DNA from: Shewanella sairae
GTDB lineage: Bacteria > Pseudomonadota > Gammaproteobacteria > Enterobacterales > Shewanellaceae
DNA length: 34,274 nt
Direction of reading: 5' to 3'
Assembly: GCF_023283535.1 (NCBI RefSeq)
Contig: NZ_JAKILT010000057.1
Span: 1 to 34,274 of the forward strand
The first letter of the stretch is position 1, and each line of letters begins with the position of its first letter. A program made the translations under genes and the position numbers. The notes beneath the pieces were generated by a model, which was given only the letters and a program-made list of their open reading frames with translations, was not told the origin of the DNA and did not search any database. Shown here in pieces: positions 34,026-34,274 of this stretch.

Positions 34026-34274
34026 ATGCAAGAGAGCTACGATGTGAGTACTTTATGTTTAGCATTTTCGGTTCACAGAAGTAGCTACTTTTACTGGCTA
34101 TCAAGTTCAAAAAACATTAACGCTGATACACTAGCTCTAGAGATCGAGGTTAAGGCAATCCACGCTGAAAGTAATGGTTCTGCCGGAGCTAGAACCATTG
34201 CAAGTATAGCTACCGAACGAGAATTTCCCTTAAGCCGATATCGGGCTGCTAAACTGATGAAAAAGCTGGAATTG
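34026..34274 (+). CDS. IS3-family transposase OrfB, N-terminal part (truncated by window end)
   Basis: Open in the -1 frame from the slippery site (33966) through the window end. The independent ATG at 34026 starts MQESYDVSTLCLAFSVHRSS, the N-terminal helix-turn-helix region of IS3 OrfB, then VKAIHAESNGSAGARTI. The DDE catalytic core lies beyond the window. The coding frame is intact as far as seen. Confidence 0.9.
   Translation, partial: MQESYDVSTLCLAFSVHRSSYFYWLSSSKNINADTLALEIEVKAIHAESNGSAGARTIASIATEREFPLSRYRAAKLMKKLEL

Larger units (their letters stand above)
33635..34274 (+). mobile_element. IS3-family insertion sequence, left part (continues past the window)
   Basis: It begins TGTAGTGGCATAGTGAATTT, with the terminal TG expected for IS3 elements, carries a promoter and the overlapping orfA/orfB pair, and is cut by the window end. 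The right end and target duplication are not visible. Confidence 0.82.

Overview
The window looks like chromosomal DNA of Shewanella or a close marine gammaproteobacterial relative. The main reasons are the epd-tkt block divergent from a MetJ-boxed metK, a pair of large Xanthomonas/Caulobacter-type TonB receptors, an sdaC-sdaA serine operon, and abundant GTAG-headed REP palindromes. Genus assignment rests on remembered gene order and motif style, not on a search.

Layout. 1-518: tandem array of four REP-bracketed units. 525-3751 (minus): epd and tkt. 4245-5399 (plus): metK, with MetJ-like boxes and a terminator. 5806-6276: a GNAT acetyltransferase. 6287-8123: an AT-rich island with a small lipoprotein gene and a nonsense-interrupted membrane-protein gene, flanked by two inverted copies of a structured repeat built as a chain of small hairpins. 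8181-8876: VC0807-like membrane protein. 9207-18691: a TonB-dependent uptake locus made of two paralogous receptors, a divergent membrane-bound winged-helix/beta-propeller regulator and a periplasmic Sel1-TonB_C protein. 19417-22774: a secreted protein of unknown function, a third copy of the hairpin-chain repeat, an unknown protein plus GNAT pair, a degenerate GGDEF protein and a small membrane protein. 22873-30825: META-domain lipoprotein, GltP-type symporter, a one-TM protein, a GNAT, the sdaC-sdaA operon, yjjX and a MarR-GNAT fusion. 31005-33357: tas-type aldo/keto reductase and a cysteine desulfurase. 33372-34274: REPINs, a 76/79-bp tandem duplication and the left part of an IS3-family element that appears to have landed inside a REPIN.

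How genes work together. epd, tkt and metK serve central carbon, PLP-precursor and SAM metabolism. The 9.2-18.7 kb locus is a plausible substrate-scavenging system: regulator senses from the periplasm, receptors import, and a TonB_C protein takes part in or modulates energy coupling. sdaC and sdaA import and deaminate serine.

The most unusual signal is the hairpin-chain repeat family. Three related copies keep hairpins at the same positions while stem sequences change together on both arms. Most loops are (N)GGA, and some hairpins match the CsrA/RsmA consensus ACARGGAUGU exactly or nearly so. This suggests dispersed CsrA-binding or otherwise structure-selected elements and is the best candidate here for something undescribed.
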